Below are positions 4,691 to 11,332 of a stretch of DNA of 13,684 nucleotides, in pieces. How positions within the stretch are numbered: position 1 is the stretch's first letter; the number at the start of each line of letters is the position of its first letter. The position numbers and the translations under genes were made by a program. Source of the DNA: an uncultured Oscillospiraceae bacterium (GTDB taxonomy: Bacteria > Bacillota > Clostridia > Oscillospirales > Oscillospiraceae); the NCBI GenBank assembly GCA_934565775.1, contig CAKTIN010000047.1, positions 1 through 13,684 on the forward strand, given 5' to 3'. The notes beneath the pieces are model-generated. The model saw only the letters and a list, made by a program, of their open reading frames with translations. It made no database searches and had not been told where the DNA came from.

Positions 4691-7477
4691 GTGAAGAAGC
4701 TTTGGAAGCGAATCGGCGCATTTCTGCTGATTGCGGCCATGCTGACGGCTCTGTTCCCGGCGGCCTTTGCGGCGCAGCAGGGAAGTGCGGAGCCCCAGGC
4801 GGTGACCGCCAAGGACTACGCCGCCGCAGACGCGGTATTTGACCGGCTGGCGCAGGTGGACCGGGCGCAGGATGCGGACCGGATCCCCATGCTCCAAAAG
4901 GAGCTGGAGTCCATGGAGGGCGTGGAGCCCGGCTCCGTACATACCTCCGGCGAGAACCGGATCTGCTGGACGACCACCGAGGGAATCAGCTGCGCTTACA
5001 GCCTCCGGATCCAGAGCATTCTGGATCATGCGGTCGCCCCGGAGGGGGACTTCGGCCCGGATTTTCAGACCGTGTCCTACCGCACCAAGGGCGGAAAGCA
5101 CGGCCAGGACGTGTACCTGATCGAGCCCTACTACGGTCTGGACTCCTCCTTTACCACCCAGTACCAGACCGAGGCCAAGCGGACGGCGGAGGCCCTGGGC
5201 GGCAATTATTACTTCTATAAGAAGGATGCCGCGACCATTGACGTCGTGGCGGAGGCGGTGGTTTCCGGTGGCGTTGTGATTTTTGACAGCCACGGCTCCA
5301 CGGACTATGAGGGAGCCAACGAGGACTATACCTCCCTGGCGACCACCTCTTACCTGTGCCTGCAAACGGGCGAGGGCCTGACCAAAGAGGATTATCAGGA
5401 CGGGCACGCGGTTTACGCCGGCGCCAGCTACAATGATATGCGGATCTACGAGGTGGACGGCACCGCCATTGCCAACCACATGAAGACCACGGCGACCAAC
5501 GGCCTGGTCTGGATGGCAATCTGCCTGGGCATGGCCACCGACGGCCTGGAGAAGCCCCTGCGGGACCGGGGCGTAGGCGTCGTATACGGCTATAGCCAGT
5601 CCGTTTCCTTCGTGGGCGACTACTGCTATGAGGAGGTTTTCTTCAATAACCTGCTGAAGGGCAAGACGGTGGCGGATTCCGTCGCCGCCATGAAGGCCCG
5701 CTATGGCTATTGGGATTATTCTCCTGCAATCTGCGCGGCGGGCGGCTTCGATGTGGACCGCTTTGGCGCATCGGATTACTATACCGCCCTTCAGAAGAAG
5801 TGCGCCTTCCCCATTGTGGTCTCCGATGAGGACGGTTACCCCGGCCACGGCAAGGTGGACGATTTCCAGACGGTTGCGTCCACCTGGTCTGCCTTTGAGC
5901 AGTACCAGGTGACCCTGGCTGCGGATACGGTGGGCGGCACGGCGACCATGCGCGGCCTGATTATTACGGCCGAGCCTCAGGAGGGCTATTATACCGACGG
6001 CGCCACCGTCTCCCCGGAGGGGGCGGCGACCGTGACCCAGACGGGAGATACGCTGCGGGTATCCGGCGTGAAGGAGGACTGCACCGTAACCGTCCATTTC
6101 TCTGCAAAAACACCGGCGACCATCCATTTCTCCACGCCGGAGGGCGTCACCCAGGCGGATATAACGGCCTATGTGGGCGATGAGATCCTTCTGCCTACGC
6201 CTGAGGGCGCACCGAAGGCTGATGGACGGAGCTATACCTTCGTGGGCTGGACGGGTAAGCCCCATGCCCTGAGCCAGGAGACCGGTGCGTTTTATCGGGT
6301 GGGGTCCGGCTTCCCCGTGGAGACGGAGGAGACGACCCTGTATGCCATGTATCAGTATCTGTCCGATTCCAAGGGCGGTACGCCGGTATTCCGGAAGGTG
6401 GAGGGAGATCTCCAGGATTGGTCCGGGTGCTATGTGATTACCGGCGGGGACCACGCCCTGCTGGCCAATGGCTCTGCCTCCGGTTCGGACCTGGGCAGCG
6501 CCCAGGCGGCGGTCTCCTTTGAGATGGCGGGACTGTCCGTGCAGGGCGATACCCTGACGGGCGTCAGCGGAGAGTTTGTGGTCCGGGCGGACGCAATGAA
6601 CGGCCGGGCCGGGCGGTACAGCCTGCGGCTTTATGCGGCCTTTAGCCCCCTGTATCTGGCCTGCCGCTCCAACAGCGACCAGCTGAATTCTGCGGAGAGC
6701 GCCTCCAGCAACTTTGCCCAGTGGACGCTCTCCGGGCAGGACGGTCAAGTGACCATCCAGAATGTGCGGTATTCCGACCGCCGTCTGCAATATTGCCAGA
6801 GCGGTGCCTACTTCCGCTGCGTCAAGACCGAGGAAACGCCGCTGACCCTCTACCGCAGTGAGGACTGCGTCATTTGGTACACCACCGAGCTTGCTCACAT
6901 CCATCAGTATGTGAACGGGGTCTGCACCGGCTGCGGCGATGTGCGGACGGATATGCCCTTCCGGGATGTCCCGGCCGGGACCTATTATTACGATCCGGTG
7001 CGGTGGGCTGTGGATTCCGGCATTACCAACGGCACGGAGCCGGGCGTTTTCAGCCCTGGCCAGTCCTGCAACCGCGCCCAGATGGTGACCTTCCTGTGGC
7101 GCGCCGCCGGGTCTCCTGAGCCGAAGAGCGACGCCTGCGCCTTTACGGATGTGGCGCCCGACGCCTACTTCAGAAAGGCGGTCCTCTGGGCCGTGGAGAA
7201 CGGCATTACCAATGGCACCAGCGAGACCACCTTCTCGCCCGGCGATACGCTGACCCGGGGGCAGACCGTGACCTTCCTGTGGCGTGCGGCCGGGTCTCCG
7301 GAGCCCGAGAAGGCGGCGCCCTTTACCGATGTGCCCGAGGGCTTCTACTTCACCAAGGCGGTGGCCTGGGCCGTGGAGAACGGCATTACCACCGGAGACA
7401 CGGAGACGACCTTCAACCCCAACGGGGCCTGTACCCGGGGGATGGTGGTGACCTTCCTGTACCGCCGGTATCATTAA
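4691..7477 (+). CDS. SLH-anchored exported protein with probable clan-CD (caspase-like) cysteine peptidase domain (928 aa)
   Basis: Likely a cell-surface protease. I chose GTG 4691 because it opens VKKLWKRIGAFLLIAAML, a clean signal peptide ending PAAFA/AQQ. The in-frame ATG 4622 lies in a UTR hairpin with no ribosome binding site; the site before 4691 is also weak. After a prodomain-like stretch comes a region with GGVVIFDSHGSTDY (His201) and VWMAICLGMATDGLEKPL (Cys278), then GVGVVYGYSQSVSF. A His-Gly after a hydrophobic strand, then Cys at the end of another, is the clan-CD dyad pattern (clostripain, gingipain, legumain). This assignment is motif-based. Next come a beta-rich domain (about 405-475), an InlB B-repeat-like domain (about 476-556, YTFVGWTG and TTLYAMY), a domain I do not recognise (about 565-735), an HxH...CxxC mini-motif (737-750) and three SLH domains (755-928). 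The second SLH gene follows after 50 nt. Confidence 0.85.
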   Translation: MKKLWKRIGAFLLIAAMLTALFPAAFAAQQGSAEPQAVTAKDYAAADAVFDRLAQVDRAQDADRIPMLQKELESMEGVEPGSVHTSGENRICWTTTEGISCAYSLRIQSILDHAVAPEGDFGPDFQTVSYRTKGGKHGQDVYLIEPYYGLDSSFTTQYQTEAKRTAEALGGNYYFYKKDAATIDVVAEAVVSGGVVIFDSHGSTDYEGANEDYTSLATTSYLCLQTGEGLTKEDYQDGHAVYAGASYNDMRIYEVDGTAIANHMKTTATNGLVWMAICLGMATDGLEKPLRDRGVGVVYGYSQSVSFVGDYCYEEVFFNNLLKGKTVADSVAAMKARYGYWDYSPAICAAGGFDVDRFGASDYYTALQKKCAFPIVVSDEDGYPGHGKVDDFQTVASTWSAFEQYQVTLAADTVGGTATMRGLIITAEPQEGYYTDGATVSPEGAATVTQTGDTLRVSGVKEDCTVTVHFSAKTPATIHFSTPEGVTQADITAYVGDEILLPTPEGAPKADGRSYTFVGWTGKPHALSQETGAFYRVGSGFPVETEETTLYAMYQYLSDSKGGTPVFRKVEGDLQDWSGCYVITGGDHALLANGSASGSDLGSAQAAVSFEMAGLSVQGDTLTGVSGEFVVRADAMNGRAGRYSLRLYAAFSPLYLACRSNSDQLNSAESASSNFAQWTLSGQDGQVTIQNVRYSDRRLQYCQSGAYFRCVKTEETPLTLYRSEDCVIWYTTELAHIHQYVNGVCTGCGDVRTDMPFRDVPAGTYYYDPVRWAVDSGITNGTEPGVFSPGQSCNRAQMVTFLWRAAGSPEPKSDACAFTDVAPDAYFRKAVLWAVENGITNGTSETTFSPGDTLTRGQTVTFLWRAAGSPEPEKAAPFTDVPEGFYFTKAVAWAVENGITTGDTETTFNPNGACTRGMVVTFLYRRYH
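6953..7474 (+). repeat. Three tandem SLH-domain repeats (about 180 bp each)
   Basis: SLH1 starts near 6953, SLH2 near 7138 and SLH3 near 7315. The units are very similar at DNA level: GTGACCTTCCTGTGGCG occurs at both about 7085 and 7268, and GTGGAGAACGGCATTACCA at both about 7193 and 7373. Protein matches include TFLWRAAGSPEP (twice) and WAVENGITNG/TG. This points to recent duplication or gene conversion among the repeats. Confidence 0.8.
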
Positions 7478-7527
7478 GCTGTGTTTCGTATGAAGCAATT
7501 CATTTCAAGTAACAGAGGAGGATTTTT

Positions 7528-9456
7528 ATGAAAAACAAAGGCTTGAACCGGCTGCTGTCTATTGTGCTGGCGGTGGTTTTGGTTCTGTCCTGCACCGCCG
7601 TAGCGTTTGCTGCGGAGGGCAACGACAACGGCGGCGTGTTCGCCTCCGGCACCGGAACAAAGGACGATCCCTTCCTGATCAAGACGGTGGAGCAGCTGAA
7701 GGCCTTCGCCGCCTCCGTCAACGGCGGGACGACCTATAAGGATCAGTATGTGCGCCTGGAGGCGGACCTGGACATTTCCGGGAGCCAGTGGACGCCCATC
7801 GGCGGAGAGACCGCGGACTTCTGCGGCGATTTTGACGGCAGCGGCTACGCGATCTCCGGCCTGACCATCGGCGAGGCCAAGGAGCCTGCCGATCTGGAGT
7901 ATGTGGGCCTGTTTGGCTCTATCGGCGCCAACGGCGCGGTCCGGAACCTGGGCGTTGCAGATGTGAAGATCATCAACCGGCTCAACGATGTGGACAACCG
8001 GCCCATGGTCGGCGCTCTGGCTGCCAGCCTGGGCAAGAATGCGATCGTGGATGCCTGCTGGGCGTCCGGTGCGATTGCCAGCGACGCAAAGACCGATCAG
8101 TATTCCTATATCGGCGGCCTGGTCGCCGCTACGGAGCTTTACAGCGTCATCAGCAACAGCTGGACCGATGTGAATATCCTGGGCGCGGGCTACAGCGATA
8201 ACTTTGTGGGCGGCATTGTGGGCCAGGTGTCCAATAAGTCTCTGGTCGTCAACTGCGCTGCCTTCGGCGCGGTGGAGGATTATGGCAGCACCGGCTCCAT
8301 GGCTGCAGCCGGCGGCGTAGTGGGCGCCTGCTACGGTGCGACTTATAACTGCTACGCCATGGGCGATGTGTATCAGGATGCCACGGACTGGGGCGACGGC
8401 GAGGTCGGCGCAGGCAACGTTGTGGGCAACACCCCCTGGGAGATCGCCGCTTACGACTGCTTCTTCAGCACCGATGCAAAGCTGGCCTGCAATTCCGGCG
8501 AGCTGGAGCCCAGAGGCGTGGGCTTTGATACGAACTCCTATTGCCTGGGCGATAACACCTATTGCTATGGTAAGAAGGCGGATTACATGGGCACCGAGAG
8601 CTTTGCCGCCGATATGAACAAGGGCCTGGCGGACGGCGAGATCGCCAAGGCGCAGGCTTATTTCGGCAAGGATGTGGACTTCGCGGCGCTGAAGGCGCTG
8701 GCTGTGGACGGCTGGCTGACCTGGGAGCTGTGGGAGAACGGCCGGGTGCTGCCCGGCAGCCCCGTGGAGCCCGGCTGCGAGCATGAGTATGAGGTGACGG
8801 AGGTTGTGCTGCCCACCTGCACCGCTGCGGGCTATCAGGTTTATACCTGCGCCAAGTGCGCCGACAGCTACCAAGAGGAGCTGGCCGTCATTCCCTGCGC
8901 GGCGGACACCTTCCAGGATCTGAACAAGGACAGCTGGTATCACGACGCCGTGGATTATGCGGTGTACGCCGGGCTGTTTAACGGCACCGGCGCGGATACC
9001 TTCCATCCGGGCATGACCATGTCCCGTGGGATGCTGGTGACGGTGATCTACCGTATGGCCGGGAGCCCCGAGACGGAGGGGACCCTGCCCTTTGCCGATG
9101 TGGATTCCGCGCTGTACTATGCCAACGCCGTAATTTGGGCGGCGGAGAACGGGATCGTAAAGGGCGTGAGCGCTACGGAGTTTGCGCCTGACGCCCCTGT
9201 GACCCGGGAGCAGCTGACGGCGATTCTCCTGCGGTATGCGGCTTTTAAGGGCTATGCTGCGGAGGAGCGTGCGGACCTGAGCGGCTACACGGACAGCGGG
9301 ATTATCTCCCCCTACGCCCTGGAGGCGATGCAGTGGGCGGTCGGCGCCGGACTGGTGAACGGCCGGACGGAGACCACTCTGGAGCCGGGCGGCTATGCCA
9401 ACCGGGCGGAGGTCGCGGCGATTCTGACCCGTTTCCTTGCGAAGGTCGTTAAGTAA
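7528..9456 (+). CDS. Exported GLUG-type surface protein with three SLH domains (642 aa)
   Basis: The N-terminus MKNKGLNRLLSIVLAVVLVLSC...AVAFA/AEG is a signal peptide. VLSC within it loosely resembles a lipobox, but cleavage after AFA is more likely. Residues about 30-330 are a GLUG-type beta-helix or adhesin region: GTGTKDDPFLIKTVEQL, WTPIGG, FDGSGYAISGLTIG, YVGLFGSIGANGAVRNLGV, then YIGGLV, NFVGGIVGQV and AAGGVVGACYG repeats. A cysteine-paired segment (CEHEY...PTC...YTCAKC, about 417-444) precedes three SLH domains (about 461-642) that should bind secondary cell-wall polymer. No enzyme motif is visible; an adhesin or scaffold role is inferred. A strong AGAGGAGG site (7513-7520) precedes ATG 7528. 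The gene follows the peptidase by 50 nt without a terminator and has its own terminator downstream, so the two probably form one operon. Confidence 0.87.
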   Translation: MKNKGLNRLLSIVLAVVLVLSCTAVAFAAEGNDNGGVFASGTGTKDDPFLIKTVEQLKAFAASVNGGTTYKDQYVRLEADLDISGSQWTPIGGETADFCGDFDGSGYAISGLTIGEAKEPADLEYVGLFGSIGANGAVRNLGVADVKIINRLNDVDNRPMVGALAASLGKNAIVDACWASGAIASDAKTDQYSYIGGLVAATELYSVISNSWTDVNILGAGYSDNFVGGIVGQVSNKSLVVNCAAFGAVEDYGSTGSMAAAGGVVGACYGATYNCYAMGDVYQDATDWGDGEVGAGNVVGNTPWEIAAYDCFFSTDAKLACNSGELEPRGVGFDTNSYCLGDNTYCYGKKADYMGTESFAADMNKGLADGEIAKAQAYFGKDVDFAALKALAVDGWLTWELWENGRVLPGSPVEPGCEHEYEVTEVVLPTCTAAGYQVYTCAKCADSYQEELAVIPCAADTFQDLNKDSWYHDAVDYAVYAGLFNGTGADTFHPGMTMSRGMLVTVIYRMAGSPETEGTLPFADVDSALYYANAVIWAAENGIVKGVSATEFAPDAPVTREQLTAILLRYAAFKGYAAEERADLSGYTDSGIISPYALEAMQWAVGAGLVNGRTETTLEPGGYANRAEVAAILTRFLAKVVK

Positions 9457-9470
9457 TCGATAAGAAAATG

Positions 9471-9500
9471 GGGCTGCCCCGGGTGGGCAGCCCTATTTTT
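9471..9500. terminator. Intrinsic terminator of the SLH pair, probably bidirectional
   Basis: GGGCTGCCC (9471-9479) and GGGCAGCCC (9485-9493) form a perfect 9-bp stem with a 5-nt loop, followed on the plus strand by TATTTTT (9494-9500). On the minus strand the same stem is followed by CATTTTCTTA, so it can also end the convergent DUF378 gene. It starts 14 nt after the SLH gene stop, and its T-run ends on the last base of the DUF378 stop codon. Confidence 0.92.
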
Positions 9501-9703
9501 CACTCTGTCAGGTATTCCCGCTTGTCGCGGAACAGCAGGCTGATGCACCAGACCCCGGCCAGGGCGACCAAGGTATAGATGATCCGGCTCATGACGGCGG
9601 TCTGGCCGCCAAAGAGCCAGGCTACCAGGTCAAAACGGAAAATTCCCACCAGGCCCCAGTTGAGACAGCCGATGATGGACAGGATCAATGCGAGCGTATC
9701 CAT
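9500..9703 (-). CDS. DUF378 family small membrane protein (67 aa)
   Basis: A short integral membrane protein of unknown function with two predicted helices. It begins MDTLALILSIIGCLNWGLVGI, where the phrase IGxLNWGLVG is the hallmark of DUF378 (B. subtilis YuzA and relatives). It continues FDLVAWLFGG and a second helix, IIYTLVALAGVWCISLLF, with a charged tail, RDKREYLTE. Length is typical for the family. On the minus strand an AGAAAGGAAG ribosome binding site precedes the ATG at 9703. It is convergent with the SLH gene and divergent from ispE, so it is a single-gene unit. The terminator T-run touches its stop codon. I could not find a convincing promoter within the 154 bp upstream. Confidence 0.9.
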   Translation of the reverse strand: MDTLALILSIIGCLNWGLVGIFRFDLVAWLFGGQTAVMSRIIYTLVALAGVWCISLLFRDKREYLTE

Positions 9704-9737
9704 GTTGCAGCTTCCTTTCTATTAAAAGTCACTGCTA

Positions 9738-9764
9738 GTATGCGCAGCGCAGGGGAAAGCATAC
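9738..9764. repeat. Inverted repeat upstream of the DUF378 gene
   Basis: GTATGC (9738-9743) and GCATAC (9759-9764) are exact reverse complements 15 nt apart. They lie 35-61 nt before the DUF378 start on the minus strand, where a regulator site or leader hairpin could act. The arms are short, so chance is possible. Confidence 0.25.
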
Positions 9765-9775
9765 GGCGGGAGATT

Positions 9776-9805
9776 TTTGAAAAAACCGGGAAAAGCGCTT
9801 TTCAA
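9776..9805. promoter_or_regulatory. Inverted repeats overlapping the ispE -35 region
   Basis: TTTGAAAA (9776-9783) and TTTTCAAA (9798-9805) are exact reverse complements. Between them a perfect 12-bp palindrome, AAAAGCGCTTTT, occupies 9790-9801. The right-hand arms cover the proposed -35 TTTTCA at 9798-9803. The position suits a repressor site or bent-DNA element, though the A/T-rich arms make chance matches more likely. Confidence 0.35.
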
Positions 9806-9826
9806 ATGGGGCGAACTATAGTATAC
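9798..9826 (+). promoter_or_regulatory. Promoter of ispE
   Basis: TTTTCA (9798-9803, 4 of 6) and TATACT (9821-9826, 5 of 6) are separated by 17 nt, with an A-rich start region after them. The -10 lies in a 10-bp palindrome, TAGTATACTA. The start would be near 9833, about 25 nt before the ispE ATG. Confidence 0.7.
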
Positions 9827-9857
9827 TAAAAAGAAAAAACCGCTGGAGGAGCGAAAT

Positions 9858-10715
9858 ATGGAAATTCTTCGTGAGGGCGCCCTTGCAAAGCTCAACCTGA
9901 CTCTGGATGTGCTGGGCAAGCGGCCTGACGGTTATCACGACCTGCAATCGATTATGCAGACGGTATCGATCCGGGACGATGTGACCCTGGAGCTGGGGAC
10001 CGGCAAGCCCTGGAGCCTGGTTTGTAATTGGGACACGGTTCCAGCCGATGAGACCAACCTGGCCTGGAAGGCGGCCCGGGCATTTTTTGACGCCACCGGG
10101 AAGGACCCGAACGGGCTGACGATCCGAATCGAGAAGCGCATTCCCACTCAGGCGGGCCTGGGCGGCGGCAGCGCGGATGCCGGGGCGGTGCTCCGGGCCT
10201 TGGACCGCCATTATGAGATGCCGCTTTCCATCCTGGCCCTGTGCGAGCTGGGGGCCCAGGTGGGCAGCGACGTGCCCTTCTGCACCCTGTGCGGGACGGC
10301 CATGGTGGAGGGCCGGGGAGAGCGGCTGCGGAAGCTCCCGGATCTGCCGGAGGCTATTTTTGTGATCTGCAAGCCGGACTTTTCCGTGTCCACGCCGGAG
10401 CTTTACCGGAAGCTGGACGAGACAGCCATTGCAAAGCGACCGGATCAGCGGGCCATGGAGGCGGCCATTGCCCGGGGCGACCTGGGGCAGATCGCGGAGA
10501 ACATCGGCAACGTCTTTGAGCCCGTAGTTACGGCGGAGCACCTGGAGCTCAACTACATCCGCTCCATTTTGAACACCTACGGCTCTCTGGGCCAGCAGAT
10601 GACCGGCTCCGGCTCTGCGGTGTTCGGCATTTTTGACTCTTTTGAGTATGCGGCGGTGGCCTGCACCATGCTGAAGGAGAATTATCCCCAGGTTTACATT
10701 GCCAAAAACGCATAA
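9858..10715 (+). CDS. ispE: 4-diphosphocytidyl-2-C-methyl-D-erythritol kinase (285 aa)
   Basis: Phosphorylates CDP-methylerythritol with ATP in the MEP (non-mevalonate) pathway to isoprenoid precursors; a cytosolic GHMP kinase. The N-terminus has the family sequence ALAKLNLTLDVLGKRPDGYHDL with active-site Lys11. The glycine-rich ATP loop is PTQAGLGGGSADAGA (about residues 96-110). Catalytic Asp138 is in GSDVPFC, and the C-terminal GHMP motif is MTGSGSAVFGIF. Length and motif spacing match the family. ATG 9858 is preceded by a GGAGGAG site at 9845-9851. The gene has its own promoter and is followed after about 50 nt by spoIIR and addB in the same direction; no terminator lies between. ispE next to spoIIR is a gene order I recall from Clostridia but cannot check here. 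Confidence 0.97.
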   Translation: MEILREGALAKLNLTLDVLGKRPDGYHDLQSIMQTVSIRDDVTLELGTGKPWSLVCNWDTVPADETNLAWKAARAFFDATGKDPNGLTIRIEKRIPTQAGLGGGSADAGAVLRALDRHYEMPLSILALCELGAQVGSDVPFCTLCGTAMVEGRGERLRKLPDLPEAIFVICKPDFSVSTPELYRKLDETAIAKRPDQRAMEAAIARGDLGQIAENIGNVFEPVVTAEHLELNYIRSILNTYGSLGQQMTGSGSAVFGIFDSFEYAAVACTMLKENYPQVYIAKNA

Positions 10716-10739
10716 ATCCCCCAACTGCCGTCCATACTG
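10710..10739 (+). promoter_or_regulatory. Candidate sigma-F promoter of spoIIR
   Basis: GCATA (10710-10714) is an exact match to the sigma-F -35 pattern GYATA. After a 15-nt spacer, GTCCATACTG (10730-10739) fits the sigma-F -10 pattern (GGNNANAHTR) except for T at the second G. The predicted start near 10746 is about 21 nt before the spoIIR ATG. In B. subtilis spoIIR is a forespore gene read by sigma-F, so position and target agree. The GCATA box overlaps the last codons of ispE. Confidence 0.55.
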
Positions 10740-10758
10740 ACTAAAACGGTATGGACGG
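10728..10758. repeat. Perfect 10-bp inverted repeat over the spoIIR promoter and leader
   Basis: CCGTCCATAC (10728-10737) and GTATGGACGG (10749-10758) are exact reverse complements with an 11-nt loop. The left arm overlaps the candidate sigma-F -10. The right arm runs to the spoIIR ribosome binding site region. It may be an operator, or, in read-through mRNA from ispE, a hairpin hiding the spoIIR start. It lacks a T-run. Confidence 0.55.
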
Positions 10759-10766
10759 TGAAGTTT

Positions 10767-11321
10767 ATGGGAAAGCGGATCCTGCGCACGACGGCCTTGT
10801 CTCTGGCGCTGCTTATGACGTTGTCGGTCTGCGGGGCCTTTGCCCGGAGCGGAGTGCTGGAGCAGTCGCTGCTGCGCATTCACATTCGGGGGAGCCGGGC
10901 GGAGGCCATTGCGGAGAGCCTGACACAGAGGCTGGGGCGGGCTCTTGCGGATTCGGAAGATCTGGCGCAGGCACAGCGGTGGGCGGCGGCCCACCTGCCG
11001 GACATTGAATGCTGGGCCCGGGAGGCGGCAGGACAGGCGGAGCAGACCGTCCGCGCCGCATTGACCCGGGCGGCTGCGCCGGCAAAGGAATATGCGGGCT
11101 TTTCCCTGCCTGCCGGGGTTTACGAGGCCCTGGAGATCACCCTGGGCGCCGGGGAAGGGGAGAGCTTCTGGTGCGTTGCCTTTCCAGGCCTGTGCGCGGG
11201 AGAAGCAATCGACTTCCCCGGCTGGGTGCGCGGGGTGCTGACCGGAGAGGGGCCCAAGGGCCTTCGCTTCCGGCTGATGGACGCATTCGGAAGAGTAAAG
11301 GGGTATTTTTGGAACAAATAA
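10767..11321 (+). CDS. spoIIR: Stage II sporulation protein R (SpoIIR), divergent (184 aa)
   Basis: SpoIIR is made in the forespore, exported towards the mother cell and triggers SpoIIGA to process pro-sigma-E. The start has a signal sequence (RILRTTALSLALLMTLSVCGAFA). The conserved core is recognisable: LLRIHIRG, KEYAGFSLPAGVYEALEITLG, and SFWCVAFPGLC, which corresponds to the family's YPAGxYEA...WWCVLFPPLC. The usual ANSDSxxDQ motif after the LLRxH strand is reduced to RGSRAEAI, and the protein is shorter than B. subtilis SpoIIR. I chose ATG 10767 because GGTG at 10757-10760 is well spaced; GTG 10758, in frame, is the alternative (187 aa). The stop codon overlaps the addB ribosome binding site, so the two are probably co-translated. 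Confidence 0.85.
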   Translation: MGKRILRTTALSLALLMTLSVCGAFARSGVLEQSLLRIHIRGSRAEAIAESLTQRLGRALADSEDLAQAQRWAAAHLPDIECWAREAAGQAEQTVRAALTRAAAPAKEYAGFSLPAGVYEALEITLGAGEGESFWCVAFPGLCAGEAIDFPGWVRGVLTGEGPKGLRFRLMDAFGRVKGYFWNK

Positions 11322-11332
11322 AGGAGAGAACT

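Noticed and set aside
4622..4691. ATG at 4622 as the start of the SLH peptidase
   Set aside because: It lies in a stem-loop without a ribosome binding site and would put 23 polar residues before the signal peptide. GTG 4691 gives a normal signal sequence.
4643..7498. 951-aa open frame on the minus strand
   Set aside because: Exact shadow of the SLH peptidase gene. Its low-complexity G/H/R-rich translation has no domain, and the plus frame has a signal peptide, catalytic motifs and SLH domains. GC-rich third positions explain the long antisense frame.
7579..7596. VLSC in the GLUG protein signal peptide as a lipoprotein lipobox
   Set aside because: The -2 and -3 residues fit the lipobox poorly, and a standard AFA/A cleavage site follows six residues later. 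SLH domains already provide anchoring.
7474..9006. 510-aa open frame on the minus strand
   Set aside because: Antisense to the GLUG/SLH gene, no ribosome binding site or recognisable domain, and composition typical of a shadow frame.
10728..10758. Hairpin after ispE as a terminator
   Set aside because: No T-run follows the stem, and the right arm runs into the spoIIR translation start region.
9816..10994. 392-aa open frame on the minus strand
   Set aside because: Spans ispE and part of spoIIR in antisense, with no family features; the sense genes are clear.
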